DNA of 64,000 nt from Dastarcus helophoroides (Eukaryota > Arthropoda > Insecta > Coleoptera > Bothrideridae), in contig CM053325.1 in the NCBI GenBank assembly GCA_028583605.1, positions 39,917,435 to 39,981,434 of the forward strand. Reading direction: 5' to 3'. Shown here piece after piece: positions 1 through 12,676 of the stretch. The translations under genes were made by a program, and so were the position numbers. Positions within the stretch are counted from its first letter, which is position 1; each line of letters starts with the position of its first letter. The notes under the pieces were generated by a model. That model was not told the origin of the DNA and did not search any database. It saw nothing but the letters and a program-made list of their open reading frames with translations.

Positions 1-240
1 CTAAGAATGTTATTTGACTTGTGTTATTACTAATTAAATTAACCTTGAAGTATCATATTGCCTTAAAGTTCTATGACTTCTTATTCTGAAAATGCTTTGG
101 CTGTCATATTACCTTAACAGTATGGTATTGCCTTAAAGTTCTATGACCTCGGAAGTGTCATATTACCTGGAAACTACTGTGCATGCGTCATAATTTGAAG
201 TTTCCGCCTTTTTGTGCGCCAGAATCCCTTTTAGTACACT
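1..240. mobile_element. Polinton/Maverick terminal repeat, end fragment
   Basis: This is the outer end of a Polinton whose body lies left of the window. It shares the reiterated words AACCTTGAAGTATC, ATTGCCTTAAAGTTC and TATGACTTCTTATTC with the Polinton ends near 34.0-34.4, 56.6-57.1 and 59.7-60.3 kb. The terminus is placed at 240, where the sequence reads TTAGTACACT; the other copies end with similar words (GGTACACT at 34449, GACACT at 57125, AGAGTACC at 59735 in inverse). No coding sequence is left. The family assignment rests on the integrase linked to the same repeats at 59.7-63.1 kb. Confidence 0.75.
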
Positions 241-2280
241 AGTTACATAAATCCTACAAAGTTGTGAAGTGGAAGCAAATATAGAGTAAAACCGATTGTG
301 GAATAGAAACGAACTCCAGCTTTTCCACGTCACGGCTCCTTGTCCCAGTCGGTGAAGTGCGTGGCAAGATGCTAGGTGGCTGCGGAATTCTGTTCCTTCT
401 TTTCAGTTGGAGTAAAAACGGTCACCACCTATGCAGCAGTTTGAGATAAAATTTTACATAATTTTGACTGCAAAAATAGCCTAAAAAGTTTCCAGGTGAA
501 CCCGGGAGAGACTTTCAGAAAAACATAGAGGTAGCCAAGGTACAGGTGTAAAATTGAACTTTATCTTGGAACCCATGACAGGAGCGGAATAGCACCTGAC
601 ATTGGGATAGAACCTGCCGTACATAACTACTGACCTTTCAGAAAATACCAATTGAGAGCTACATAGAGTGCGGTTCTTTTAAAATGGCCGTCCCAATTTA
701 TATTTGCTGCTTTTTGTAAATCTCTTTGTTACTGAAATAATGATGTAAAAATACTTGTACCTTAAAAAAAACACGCAATTATTATAAAAAATAAAAATTT
801 ACCTTTTATGAAAAAATTAAGTATTACACCCAATATCCCAAATCTATTACTGTATCACAGGTTTGCGATATTACTTTGTCACATTGTCCCAAAATAATAA
901 ACAATTTAAAATAATTCTCATTAGAAATGTTTTTATTTTAGCTTTAACTCATACTAAAAAATAAACTCTAAACAATTTGACAAACAGTTTCCTGATAGTT
1001 TAGTTTTTGACAGAAATTATTTAAACTTATAATGTCACTGATATACGACCTGATAATAGTTTGCCTAATGTGAAATGGAAAAATAAGAATAAAAAATTGC
1101 AATTATTTCTAAAAACTGTAACAAAAACTTTAAAAGCCTATATTGGGTAAAAGACAATTAAAATGTATATAAAATAGGCTAAAAAAATACATGATGTTCC
1201 ATTTAAGAGGACAAAGTTACTTCTTTAAATTTATCAAAATGTTCAATTGTAAATTCAACACTCGGTATAATATTTTAGAATTTATGAAAGCCGTGGAACA
1301 TAGTTTTGTATCTGTTTTACTTACATGCTAAATAGGAAGTTAATATCTGGTTTTTGGAAAAAATTTCAAAAAATTTCATGGGACCTTGCATATGCCAAAT
1401 TTGTTATAAAAATCTGCTTATCTTGAAAACTATTAATTTTAAGAACAATATTTGTAATTAAAAGTAACCTTAAAATATTAAATACAATTTAAAATAGCAA
1501 AAATATAAGGGGTATCTTAATTATTGGCCACGTCAACTTTGCCAAGTTGCCAAATCTTCAATTTTTTAGATAAGTACTGTGATGAGCAGCCGTCGTGATT
1601 AAATCCAGGTCAAGTCGATTAAATGTGAGGCGCGACCAAAACCAGTGATTGTAGATAAGTTTTCAAAATCGTCGAATTTTGCTCATCTTTAAAAATTTTC
1701 GAAGAATAATTTACTTCGATTTTCGGACCCAATTTGTCTACGTTGTGTTTAAAATTATTTATTCCAATAAATTGTAACCCCAGCTCGTAAAGTCGACAGG
1801 GAAGTGTTATCAAATTCAAACAACAATGGACCTCAATGTTTTATTACAATTGGTCAAAAAATAAATCAACAAAATTTAAAGTTTGTGATTTTCAAGTGTT
1901 CTCTCGTTTTCTCACTCTTTCTTTCTTTCCTTTGTTAACTTGTTCCTTTGTTTGTTTTTCTGTTTTTCTCATACCAAACTCAATCACTCGAACTCAAACC
2001 AGTGTCATAAAATAGACTAGAAATATTGTTCAGATTTCGTAGAAACTTTCTGAGCAGAATTTCCCTTCCAACACTACATCTACTTCTACGGCTACTGTTC
2101 TAATTAGAAGGGGCGCTTTCTGGCTTAGAAAGTGGCTAAACTTGACTTAGCACAAAACATTAAAATTAAAGTTAGAAACTGGCAAGAAGTTCTCATTTCT
2201 TTCGGCAAAACATCTCCCTAACGAGAGCTGATGCTGATACTGCTCGTCCGCCTACGTTAGTAAATTTATGTTGACAGTAA
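241..2280. other. AT-rich sequence without a recognised gene
   Basis: I see no coding region, RNA gene or clear transposon here. There are only short open frames with no recognisable motif, for example on the minus strand around 1619-1819, where no ATG start exists. A CT-rich run lies near 1905-1975. Confidence 0.5.
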
Positions 2281-2289
2281 ATCCAGGCA

Positions 2290-2690
2290 TGCGACTATGA
2301 ATTAGTAATTTTGCAAAAGCTTCCCGATCGCGACGCGCGGTGTTGTAATTCTCCGTGGCCTATATAGGGGGTCCTTTTTTTTGGACGTGTAACCGATGAG
2401 GGGACCCACGGATAAGGCAGACCGGGCGAGTACACCAGAACAAGAACCAGAAGAGGTTACTACTCCTTCTAGGGTGTTAAGGCGTACGTTCCCGCGGAGC
2501 ACACCCAGGGGTTCACATGTGTTGGGACTTTGTCTATGTCTGGAAAGTTCTTCAGACAACCTTCTTACAACACCGGTTCCGGTTTTCCTTGTTTTTCACG
2601 TTTCGAGAACTTACAGTACATCATCAGCAAATCCTAATATAGATGTCTGCTGTCAGTTACCGAGCCTGCGATGATGGGTGTTATCGATTT
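2290..2690. other. GC-rich island, possibly an LTR or promoter remnant
   Basis: The sequence is markedly richer in G+C than its surroundings. It holds a TATA-like word (CCTATATAGGGG, 2359-2370), followed by a G-run and a poly-T. Short open frames exist on both strands but their products are low-complexity, rich in Ser, Thr, Pro and Arg, and match no family I know. An old LTR would explain the TATA word and the base composition, but no matching second LTR or primer-binding site is visible in the window. A host promoter or CpG-like island is an alternative. Confidence 0.3.
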
Positions 2691-2769
2691 TTTGAACCCC
2701 TGGAAACTCAGCTTCCAACAGCAGAACATCGAAGAACGACCTTAAGAAAATAGAAGATTTTTGAAGCAA

Positions 2770-2860
2770 ATTTGCTTTATTTGTTTTCGTCTTTTTTTTT
2801 CTTTCTACTCTCTTTGTTTTTGTTTTTTTTTTCTCTTTTTTTTTTGTAACTGAGACTGGT
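2770..2860. repeat. Polypyrimidine low-complexity tract
   Basis: Long T and CT runs (purine-rich on the minus strand) interrupted by short words. They create a spurious Lys-rich open frame on the minus strand. No function is implied. Confidence 0.8.
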
Positions 2861-3259
2861 AGTTGCACCAGTCAGCGGTAGGGTTTTTGGCCCAATAACA
2901 ATTTTCTAACAACGACTTTCTCATTCATTCGGTTTGTTGTGGAAGTTTTAAATTCCTTTCTCTCTTTTTTTTTTGTACGCCCCCCAACCCCATATTGATC
3001 AAAATTAGGAACAAGTATTTCTCAAATTTTAGGAAAAGTTAATTAAATCATATAAGAGCGAAAAACCATCAAATAAAATCATGGGACAATTTAAATTTAC
3101 TTGCCTATTTATCCCCTAGCAAACATCACACAAATGGCACAAGAACTTCACGTTGAACAGAAATAGAAGTTGTTTTTTTTTGTGTTCATTCACGTTAATT
3201 AGCACAAACAAAAGTATTTTTTTTATTTTTAAACTCCCGTATTTCGTACTTGTTTGCCT

Positions 3260-3380
3260 AACTAGTTTCATCGAAGTACCGTGTTTGACTATAATTTTTA
3301 AACTAATTTCATCGAAGTTGAGTTCTTGACTATAATTTTTAAACTAGTTTCATCGAAGGGTAGTACCGGACTATTTTAAA
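3260..3380. repeat. Tandem repeat, three units of about 41 bp
   Basis: The words AACTAGTTTCATCGAAG and TTGACTATAATTTTTA recur with starts at about 3260, 3301 and 3342, giving a period of about 41 bp. The third unit is the most diverged at its end. The function is unknown. Confidence 0.8.
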
Positions 3381-3384
3381 ATTG

Positions 3385-5315
3385 GTCTTTCGTGTTTTAT
3401 GTTCACACCCCCTACCCTTAACTTCTGGGGACCGAAAGACATCCTCTGCATCTCGCTAGAGGGCATGAGAATGCAGAATTTCTACTAATTTAAATATTTC
3501 TAATCCAAATTAGCCCTTAAATCAATTTTAAAAAGGATTCTTAAAGTGCATATCAAACTGCAAACCCCTTTTGAATGCTGTCGTCCCTTTATCTTGCAAG
3601 TTTTACTTCGATAATTAAAATTTAAATAACTTACAATTGTACGTGTTTATAAGGGCGTTTTTTGAACGTCAAATTCCTCCAGTCCACATGGTCTTGCCGA
3701 GGTATTTGCTACGTTATCGGCACTTTTACCCTTATTTATTACTCTACTTTTCAGCGGTACTTCAAAACTAACATGTTAATTTACTCAGTTTAGGTATCTG
3801 TGCTTGAAACAAACCAGGCCTAACAAATAACCCTTATCTAATTTGTGAACGCTAAGAAATCTGTTTCTCACGCAAAACGTTATGTTACAAAAAATTTTAT
3901 ATAGTACAATATTTGTAGATTTAATATTTCCAAGAAAATATTGAAAAAAATTCAATTAAATAAAACAAACGAGGAATTGGGACAGTTTAGTAGAACTCGA
4001 CTCACCACAGTACTTTGTCAGATATCGATGCGGCAATTCCCTATGGAACGCAGTGTACAAGAGATTTTATGAAAAAAAAATTTCGTGTTTTTTTTGCGGT
4101 GAGCACATACATTCACTGATTTGTCTAAAAAATAATACATGAAAAACTGTTTAACTTTTGTATTTAACATTTTTTGTAGCTGCTGAAAGAAAGTCTTTGG
4201 ATAGGGTGCCAAATAATAAATTTGCGGAATTTAATAATTTTGGTTTTTCGTGTAAAGGCCTACGTAATTTTTTCTAATTTTTTAATTTTTTTAGAAGAAA
4301 AAACAATTGATTATAGCAGAAAAAAGATGCAGATATAAGTTTTACTTTCTTGAACCAGATAGTATATTTTGAATTACTTGAATAAAGAATTGAATTTTCT
4401 TTAACCGTTTATAATTTAAAAGTGATTGTGTTTTAATATATCATATATTGCTTAACCAATCAAATTAAAATATTGGAAAAGGAATAATAATTTTGCGCAC
4501 TGTTTTTAACATGACCATAATCTACTTTCAAATAGGTAACGTTGTAATTTATCACTTTTACATTTTAACAATCTTTGAAAATCATTAAATTTAATGACAC
4601 TCGAATTATAATTACGCTTAAATTCGAAAGGTTTGGTGTAGATGTGTCAAATGAAAATTCCAAATTTGAAGAGGATTAGGTAGTTTCCATGTAACGTACT
4701 AAAAGTACTAGCTTATTAAATTTGTAAATAATATTCAAAAAGGGTGTGCCTTAGATTGAGCACGGTGTACATACACTTTGGGATTGTGTATTTTACAGGA
4801 ATGCCCGCAAGTACGAAATAAAATTCATATATAATAAATAATTTCTCTTCAACTTCCTAACCTGTAGCCCCCCTTCAACTTTTTTGCTCAAATGGAAATA
4901 TGTGGCATAAGGGGAGTCGTTGAGAAGCTTACAGAAAATCAAATCCAGCAATATCAAATATTTATTTGATAAAACTTATTTAAGTTTTATATTTTCAATA
5001 GCAAGGTCTTTAGGGTTGTATAAAACACCTACCCAACAAGTGAAATAAAATTCAAATGCATTCAGTGTCATTCTCCATAAATTTGCTTAGAATGAAATAA
5101 AGAATGTGAAACTGTACCTATTATTTGTAACGCAAAAAAAGTATCTTTTTGTGTAGCGTTTTTCTAGAACTACTTACTTGCCACTCTTTCTGCTTAGTAT
5201 TTTGCTTTAATTGTAAATTGGAATTCGAAGCATGGGTCAAAATCAAGTTATTTACTAAATCGCAATAATTTTGTCGGAATAACGAGCCATTGAAATCCTA
5301 ATATTGCTTGGATGT
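3385..5315. other. AT-rich sequence without a recognised gene
   Basis: No gene or transposon is recognisable. Open frames are short and lack motifs, for example on the minus strand at 4018-4212. Confidence 0.45.
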
Positions 5316-5319
5316 GAAG

Positions 5320-6300
5320 ACAAAAAAAAGTCAGGCTAAAGTGGGCAATTTATCTAATGCAAAATATTCTGAAAATCACATCTCGCAAGGGCCAGTTAAT
5401 AAAATATTTCACAAAATTGAGGAACACGGTACAGTATAGAATTTGCCCAAAACTAGATGGGCACATGCTTTGGACATTGCTTAATAAGTTGTTGAAAATC
5501 CTCACACTTTAATTGTTTCATTGGCCCGCAATTACAATGCTTCTCAAACTGGAGTGCGAATGTTTTTGAAAGAAGAGAAATGCCACCCCTATTAGGTATG
5601 TTTTGTTTAAGAGCTTTAGGAAGACGATTGTAATAAGCGATTACAATGATGTGACGAAATTATAAGACATTGTGACGACAGTAATGGTTTTCAATGGGAC
5701 GTACTTTTTTCGGATGAAGCTACATTTATTTAAATGGATGGGTTATCGGGCATAACTATCGCTTTTGGTTTCAGGAAAATCCACACTGGACATGCAAATT
5801 ACCTACGCAGCACCCACAGAAATTTAATATATGGGCAGGTATCATCAATAACAGAATCTTGGGCTTATTCTTTTTTGAAGAAAATCTTACGGCCGCACGT
5901 TACCCCGATTTCCTAACATTTGATCTGATACCTGCTCCAGCTGTGATTTTCCCCCATGAAATTGATTCAGATATACCGAATGAAGGAATTTGGTTTTAAC
6001 AAGATGGCACTTCCCCACATTTTGGTATTGATGTTCGAAGATACTTTAACGAAAGGTGTCCAAATCTTTGGATTGGTAGACGAGGTACAATTGAATGGCC
6101 GCGAAGATTCCCCACTTAATGCCCTTGGATTATTTTCTTTGAAGTTATTTGAAAGAAAGTGTCTACCGCGACAGACGGGATAATATTGAGAATTTAAAGA
6201 ACAAGATTAGGGTGGAGGTGCATAATTTATCAGCTTAAGTTATTCGGAATGCCGTGGACAGCTTTTTTTATCGTCTTTGAAAATAACAAATAGTTAATGG
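5320..6300 (+). pseudogene. Tc1/mariner-superfamily transposase relic
   Basis: Conceptual reading across several frames gives the order of an IS630/Tc1/mariner transposase. A helix-turn-helix part (EEHGTV, about 5420) is followed by LIVSLARNYNASQTGVR (about 5508) and the first catalytic Asp in DVLFSDEATF (about 5700-5730). The second Asp follows in QDGTSPHF (about 6000), then WIGRRGTIEWPRRFPHLMPL (about 6073-6132), where the expected third Asp of an SPD motif is a His. Stops and frameshifts are frequent. It belongs to the same broad branch as the transposase at 48408-49544 but is clearly a different, older copy. Terminal inverted repeats were not found. Confidence 0.8.
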
Positions 6301-6665
6301 AGGACATGTTCAGCATTAGCGGCGTTGAGTTTATTTTTGTAAATTATCTAGTTGTTTCAATTTTTAAATGAAAAAAACTTGTTTATTTGGTTTTCTATAA
6401 ACTTTTTAACGAGCTTTCTCATGCCTTATGTTTTCATTTTAAAATAAACTAGAGATAGCTGGGGGTTAGAGGCTTGAAGTAAAATTAATTATTATATAAC
6501 CGAAAAATGGAAAAAAATTAAGATCAGTTAACGTGTTTCGAAGTTTTAAAGAAAATTAACTCATTCGAAAGATATGAATTTTCCTCCGTAGTTTTAACCA
6601 TCCCTGTATACTCGTATACATACCTATAAAAGTGTGTATTATGAAGGTAGGTATAAATTATTTAC

Positions 6666-6945
6666 CTAAATAATTCTTATAGATCAGTGGTACACAACTA
6701 CAATATTTCGTTGCTAAGTTCATTCTACATTCAGTAATGCAGTTGTGGTAGGTATAGATCGAAAACGAATTTAGCTGACGTTCACCTGAAAATAAGCAAC
6801 CTCTTTTTTTGATTGACATCCGTTTAACATTTTCTGTTGAGTATGTGATAGTTGGACTTACTCCCATTAAACTAACTGTTTTCATAGTATTTAGCATCAT
6901 TTGAACAGATCTGTCGGGCACTTCATATGCATTGTGAAATAAAAT
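6666..6945 (-). CDS. Pickpocket-like DEG/ENaC channel, extracellular-domain exon
   Basis: An internal exon of an amiloride-sensitive (DEG/ENaC) sodium channel. On the minus strand it is preceded by the acceptor TTTTCTTGTAG and followed by the donor GTAAATA. It reads ILFHNAYEVPDRSV, then RGCLFSGER, then YTYHNCITECRMN and YCSCVP. This is the region of the family in which an IH.x.yP-like strand is followed by the Cys-rich YT..NC..EC....C.C.P pattern. It starts in phase 0, exactly matching the end of the exon at 39137-39269, and ends after one base of a codon. No stop or frameshift is present, so it looks functional. The following exons, with the second membrane segment and the pore, were not found in 1-6665. 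Confidence 0.88.
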
Positions 6946-6949
6946 CTAC

Positions 6950-9900
6950 AAGAAAATTTTAATAAAATTAACTTTGTTTTAAATAATTTAAGAAGGTAAT
7001 CTGAGATGTGCAGTGGGACGGGTTGATTGTCTAATTTTAAAAGACCTCTAGTGCTAGGTCTCAAAATTCTTTGAAATGAAAAGGATAGATTTTACCTTTT
7101 TTTTATTTTAACATTTAAATCCTTCTCCGTGCTAGTAAAAATAAAAATAATAAAATTAAAATTCGAACACGCTTGCATTATAAAGGATTAAGTAGTGGTA
7201 ACTTATAGAGGTATATTAAATAATTTTAAAATACTGAACTTTTGCTAGTTTGTTTAATGGATTTGTGTTGTGTTGTGTGTTGACGTTTCTGTTTACTAAA
7301 AATTTGGAATTTTCTGAACATTTCTAAAGACAATTTTAAATTCAAGACATTTTATCCTTAGTTCATAATTTTGTTAAAACAGTAAATATTACAAAAAAAT
7401 AAAACTCAAAATTTTAAGCACTTATTTGTGAGAATAAAGTGAGGACCAAAATTTTAAACTCTGAATTTTTAGAAAAAACGATAATTATAGAAATATTTTG
7501 AATCAAAATAATGTAATTTAAATTTAAAATTTCCATAAAAAGGTACAAATTTCAAAGATGAAAGTTAAAACTAATGAAAAATCAATCAATTTATTTATGG
7601 GAAATATTTCTTTTTTTGAAATACAGAAGAATTAAATGCCTTTAATACTAAAAATGTGTATAGAAGTTAACAATTATGAGTAGAAAATCAAATTTTGGGA
7701 TTTGAAAAAAAAAAAAACGTGGATAATAATTGAAATTGTAACCAGAAATTTAAAAAAAGGCGTAAGGCCAAGAGAAAGCTGGAGATAAACAAACAATCTA
7801 ATTTTTCGTAATTTCAAAAGAATATACAAATTTTACATAAATATCCAAATATTAGGGTAAAAACTTTGAATTTAAGAAAACAGGTGAAATTAAGAATTTA
7901 AAGTTAAAGATACAAGAAATTTAAAATATCGACTGCAAAGTTTAAAAGTTTAGAAAATAAGTCAGTTAGAATTTTCTGAAAATTAATTTTACTGTCACAA
8001 CTGCTATCTACCTGGAACAAAGCCAACATAGCTTTCCATTTAACATATCGAGTGTAACAGAATCATGGTACACCCCCAACTTTTTCTTCATTTATGAAGA
8101 TAAAATTTTTAATCTTGCTACATTTGATGTATTTATTAAATGTCAAATTTTGACATTAAAGGTTTCTACTGCTGTTTCTTTTGCTAAAACTGATGTCAAC
8201 TTATTATTTTAGAATAGAACATTCTGCATATTATCACATATTTGGGATTTGCAAAATTTGCTGAATACAGTGCATATAAAATAAGTGGTTTTTCAAGGAT
8301 CAAATTTTTCGTTTCATCTTATTTTATTTTTCAACCTAAAAGTGCATGACTCATCCTAATTAACTTTAACCAACGACATTAACGCTGAAAAAATTAAAGT
8401 AGGAAAACTTAGAAAGAGTCAATTATTTTAGTTTGTTATCCACAGCTGTCTTGTGTTCTTATTAAATAAATCGTCAAATAAATTGAAACAGAGAATTTTG
8501 GCTGTAACTTTAGTTCCACTGAGTTTACATTAAAATGAAAATATGGTTAAATTGGGCAGCAATTTAACCCTTTCGTCGTATCAGAGTACCAATATGGTGC
8601 CATCTAAGAAAATGACCATTTTTGTTAACCTTATCACGTGACAAAAGAATGAAATACTCCTTTTTTACCTGATTTGATTTTTGCAGCGTTGATGTCATTA
8701 ATTAGAATTAATTAAAATGAGAAAGTGATTTGATCCTTAAAAAATCATTTAGTTTGGGTGTATTGTGTTCAGAAAATTACGGAGATTTCAAAAATGTAAT
8801 TATATGCAAGGTATTTCAATTAAAAAATCAAAAGTTGTTATCAGTTTATCGAAAGTGACAGCAGTAGGAATATCATTTTTATGTCAAAATGTAACATTTC
8901 ATAGGTACATCAAGTGTAGCAAGTTTGAAAATTTTATCTCTATTACTTAAAAAAGATGATCCTGTTACATCCGATACACCGGGTGGAGGTTGAGCAGGAA
9001 GTGAATATCCTTATTCAACTAACATATAAATGCGAAAGTGTGTTTCTCTGTTGGTTTGTCCGTTTCAGTGTTGTCGGATTTGGCGTATTTTCTCGATGTT
9101 CTACTCTCCACATATAGCATGACTTCTTTTCTATCTAAATAAATAAAAAACTTGGTAATGATGACATAACGACGAAGTCATCTATCGATAAGGGTTTAAA
9201 CTTAATATACTTTGCAGGTAGGATTCTTTTACAGGAAATATAATGGTCTTACAATTTAACACCATCCTAGAGTTATAGGGCGCGTTATATCGGCTTCTTT
9301 GCGGTGACAGCTGCCATATCTGACGTATTTTATGAATTCTTACATATCTTGGTAAATCGGTACTTGGAAAGAAACCTCCCGGATTTTGAAAAGTGCAAGG
9401 GTAACAGGAATTTTTATAAGAAAAATATAAAGACCATTCTTATCTTAAAAGACAAAATTCTACTTTTAACTAATCTTAGCTAAAACATTGCTAAATCTGT
9501 TTTTCATATGCTTATCTCTCGGGGTACCTTGTGTTATGTCCTTTTCTGATTTGGATGGCTTTCGCTTACAGAGAATTTGTTTTACACATGTTGGAGCAAA
9601 TATAGTTAGCGATACTATCTTTTGCAACACTGTTTATTGAATCTGGCGCTATTCTAAAACTTCAATACTGCTATCTATGCATAAAAATCCTAGTTATTAT
9701 TGTAAACAAGGGGTTATTAGCAGTTTTATGCAAAGGCGGGGGTCTGGTAAATCGCTATGTACGATTTGGTTCTTGAATCTAAATGCCCTGTTTAAGGGGG
9801 TTAGGAGAACAGGAACAAAAGAGATTTCGAGGGGGGGGGAACTAAGTAAGAAGTTTGGTTTACTTCAATTGAATTCGTAATTACCCACATCGTCACTTTA

Positions 9901-12330
9901 CTGATACATGATACTGTGTATCTCGATCCATTTGGATACCTCAAGGAAGCGTGAATGCTCGACTGATAGCAGTTGGTTTAGTATTGATATTTGTTTGTAA
10001 ATTTGCAAGTAGAAATTTTGAATTGTTCCTTAAAATTAGTAATTTTTTGTCGCGCTTGATAAAAAATTAAAACAAATAAAACCGAATCGTCAAAAATGTT
10101 TTTTTAAATTTTTTTCTTTTCTTTGATATTTGGATTGTTGAAATATTTATAAAAAAATCAAAATTTCCTTGAAAAATATATTCTTTGGAAATTTTAATTT
10201 ATCGAGATTTGACTTTTTTCCAAATTTTGACTTTATGCTAAAATTCGATCTTTTTCAACTTGGGTCACACTGAAACAGGGTGGGATGTTTGTCCTACTCT
10301 GACTCGTGCAGTCAGGTACGTGGCGTGTATTGTATATTCCCTAAATAGAACTTTAAAAATTTCAAATTTAAAATTGGAATTTTATTTACTTATTTTTAAT
10401 TAAATGTGCGATTCCAAAAATAAGGTAAAACCTTAAAATTCAAACTTAAAATTAAAACAATGCAAAATATGAAGATTTATAAAATAATTCAAAAACTGCC
10501 ACATTTTTTAAAATTGGAGAATTGTTCAAAATCCACAGAATTTTAAGTTTTCACTTGTAAATACTATTTTTTTATTTCAGCCATTACTATTTCGTTATTA
10601 AGTCGAAATTTCAATAAACAACTTTAATATTTTAACACTTTTTTGAATATTCAAATTAAAGTCCAAAATTTTGTAAAAAAGTAAAAATTTTAAATTTTAC
10701 ATTACAAATTAAAGTTATAGTTTCTGGAAGAAAGTCAACATTTCTAATATATTTGAAATTTCTTGTCAGGAACATTTAACATTTTTCAAAAAAACAACTA
10801 ATTAGGGCTTTAAAAACGAGATGTCAGGAATAAAGTCAAAATTTTGAAACCTAAATCGAATGTCCAAGAAACAAGTTTAAGTTAAGTTGATAGTTTAAAA
10901 AAAAATTGTAAAATTGCCGAAAATATCAAGACTTCATCTTATTCAACATTTTCATTAAAATTTCGACTTTAAAAACAAAAATTCGAGAAACGAGTGAAAA
11001 TTCTGAATTTAAAAAAATATAATTTTAAAAAAATCAGAAAGTATTAATTAAAAATATTAAATTATTTTCTTAAAACTTTAAAATAGAATTTCTAGAAAAT
11101 AAGGCGATACAACAAGATTTCTAAAATTTCCTCTTTAAAGAGATCAATTTTTCTCTTAGAATTTTCTGATTAGTTTCTTCAATTTGGATTAAGGATCCGG
11201 AATTTGAGATTTAGGTCAAAATTTTAAAAAAAAAACTTTAAAAAAACTTGTGCCGGAAATTTAAAAATTTTTCTTGCAATTTTAAATATAAAAGCGTCTT
11301 TGGATAAATTTGTTCCAAATAATTTTTTTTTCCAAAGTTCGACTTTTTTAGCTAAAATTTGGAGTTTATTTTAAAACTTAAAAATTCAATTTTTGTTTTG
11401 CAGTTTTCACTTTGACTAGAAAGTAAAGACTGAAAATTTGGTTTTTCTTTTTAGAATAGCATTTTAAATAAACAAACAATTTCAAATTGAAATTGAAATT
11501 TTTTTTTACAATTTTATTTCAAATTGAAAGAAAAAAACGGTTTTAGAGTTGCATCAAAATGTTTTAAAAATAGCAACAGTTTTCTAAAAAAAAGTTGTGA
11601 TTTATGTAAAGAAATGCTTAAACCTTCTATGTTATTGAAAAAATTTTGACTTTTAATTTGAAAAATCAATATTGTTCTCGACTTTTTTTATCAAATTTTA
11701 AAATCTTCAAGAAAATTTGAATAGTTTAGGCTCTTAACTCAAAATTTCGAGAGAAAATGCTTTAAATTGAGGTAACGAATTTAAAAGCGGTATGAAAGTG
11801 GCACCAGTAATTGTAATTATTAGACATACCTCTAACTTATTACTGATATTGAAAAATCTGAATGCATATTTTTAATAACACCCGTTCCTAAGAAGAAGAC
11901 TGGTTTATTTGGTATGAAACTACCAACTCGTTTTTTGCCAAAAAAAAAATGTTTAATGACATTATTTCTATTTATCGGTGTCAGTTTATTGGTGATGGTC
12001 ATGCAATAACCAATAATTTTTATTAAGTTTTGCCGTATTTGTCATCAAATTTGAATCGTTAATTTGCTTTGGAGAAAAAAGATAAACAATATGGATGTTG
12101 TTTGTAAAAATGTTTTCAGGATAACTAAACATGTTAAAGGTGCATTTATTTATGTTCAACTTTTTCTATTTTTATGTCTTTTTCTTAATTTTGCGATATT
12201 CTTTATTTTTTTGTTTTTTGTTTTCCTGTTCTTACGTTTTTCTTTTTTTATCTTTTTTTTCTTAAAAAATATGATTTTTACTAATTCGTTGTGGCTTTTT
12301 TGAGAATTTAGCCAGAATTAATGATAATTG
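6950..12330. other. AT-rich intronic sequence without a recognised gene
   Basis: Long stretches, especially 7100-8000 and 10000-11800, consist of variations on AAAATTT and TTTAAAATTT, with no coding pattern. A short segment near 9030-9180 (ATATAAATGCGAAAGTGTG, then GACGAAGTCATC) resembles words often seen in dispersed arthropod repeats, but I cannot assign a family. Open frames at 8765-8950, 9677-9880 and 12064-12303 have no motifs; the last is a T-rich low-complexity artefact. Confidence 0.5.
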
Positions 12331-12332
12331 CG

Positions 12333-12676
12333 TGTTACCGGTTTGATAATTAAAACTTCGTGAATTGTAAACACTTTATTTCAAACTTATTTCGGAACAC
12401 TACAATTATGATTCACTTAACTATCAACTATCTAACTATCTGACTATCTGACTAACTGACTGGCTTGACTTGAGAGAAAGACGACAGGGTATTTAAACCA
12501 TTGTCGGTTCTGGAACGGATCTTCGTACATATCGGGCTGGCATTCATGTAAACGTCCAGAAGGCTTATCTAAGGTGTGATTCATTCTCGCGGCCGCTTTC
12601 CATTAACAAATGTTTCCAGAGAGTTCCTTACACTACACAATTACTAATACAAATTTTACAACTGCACTTTGTTACA
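12333..12676 (-). repeat. Gypsy A long terminal repeat (3' LTR, minus-strand copy)
   Basis: On the minus strand it begins TGTAACAAAG at 12676 and ends CCGGTAACA at 12333, so it has TG...CA ends. It shares TAATGGAAAGCGGCCGC and the termini with the LTR at 28671-28975, which puts both copies in one family. A purine-rich polypurine tract (GGAGGGAAGGAG) precedes it on the minus strand, as expected for a 3' LTR. Confidence 0.85.

Noticed and set aside
8570..8610. TTAACCCTTTCGTCG, resembling a piggyBac end
   Set aside because: No inverted partner with TTAA was found nearby and no transposase is present.
12064..12303. Hydrophobic 79-codon frame that could look like a membrane protein
   Set aside because: It arises from a T-rich low-complexity run (Phe/Leu/Ile only) with no homologous pattern or splice context.
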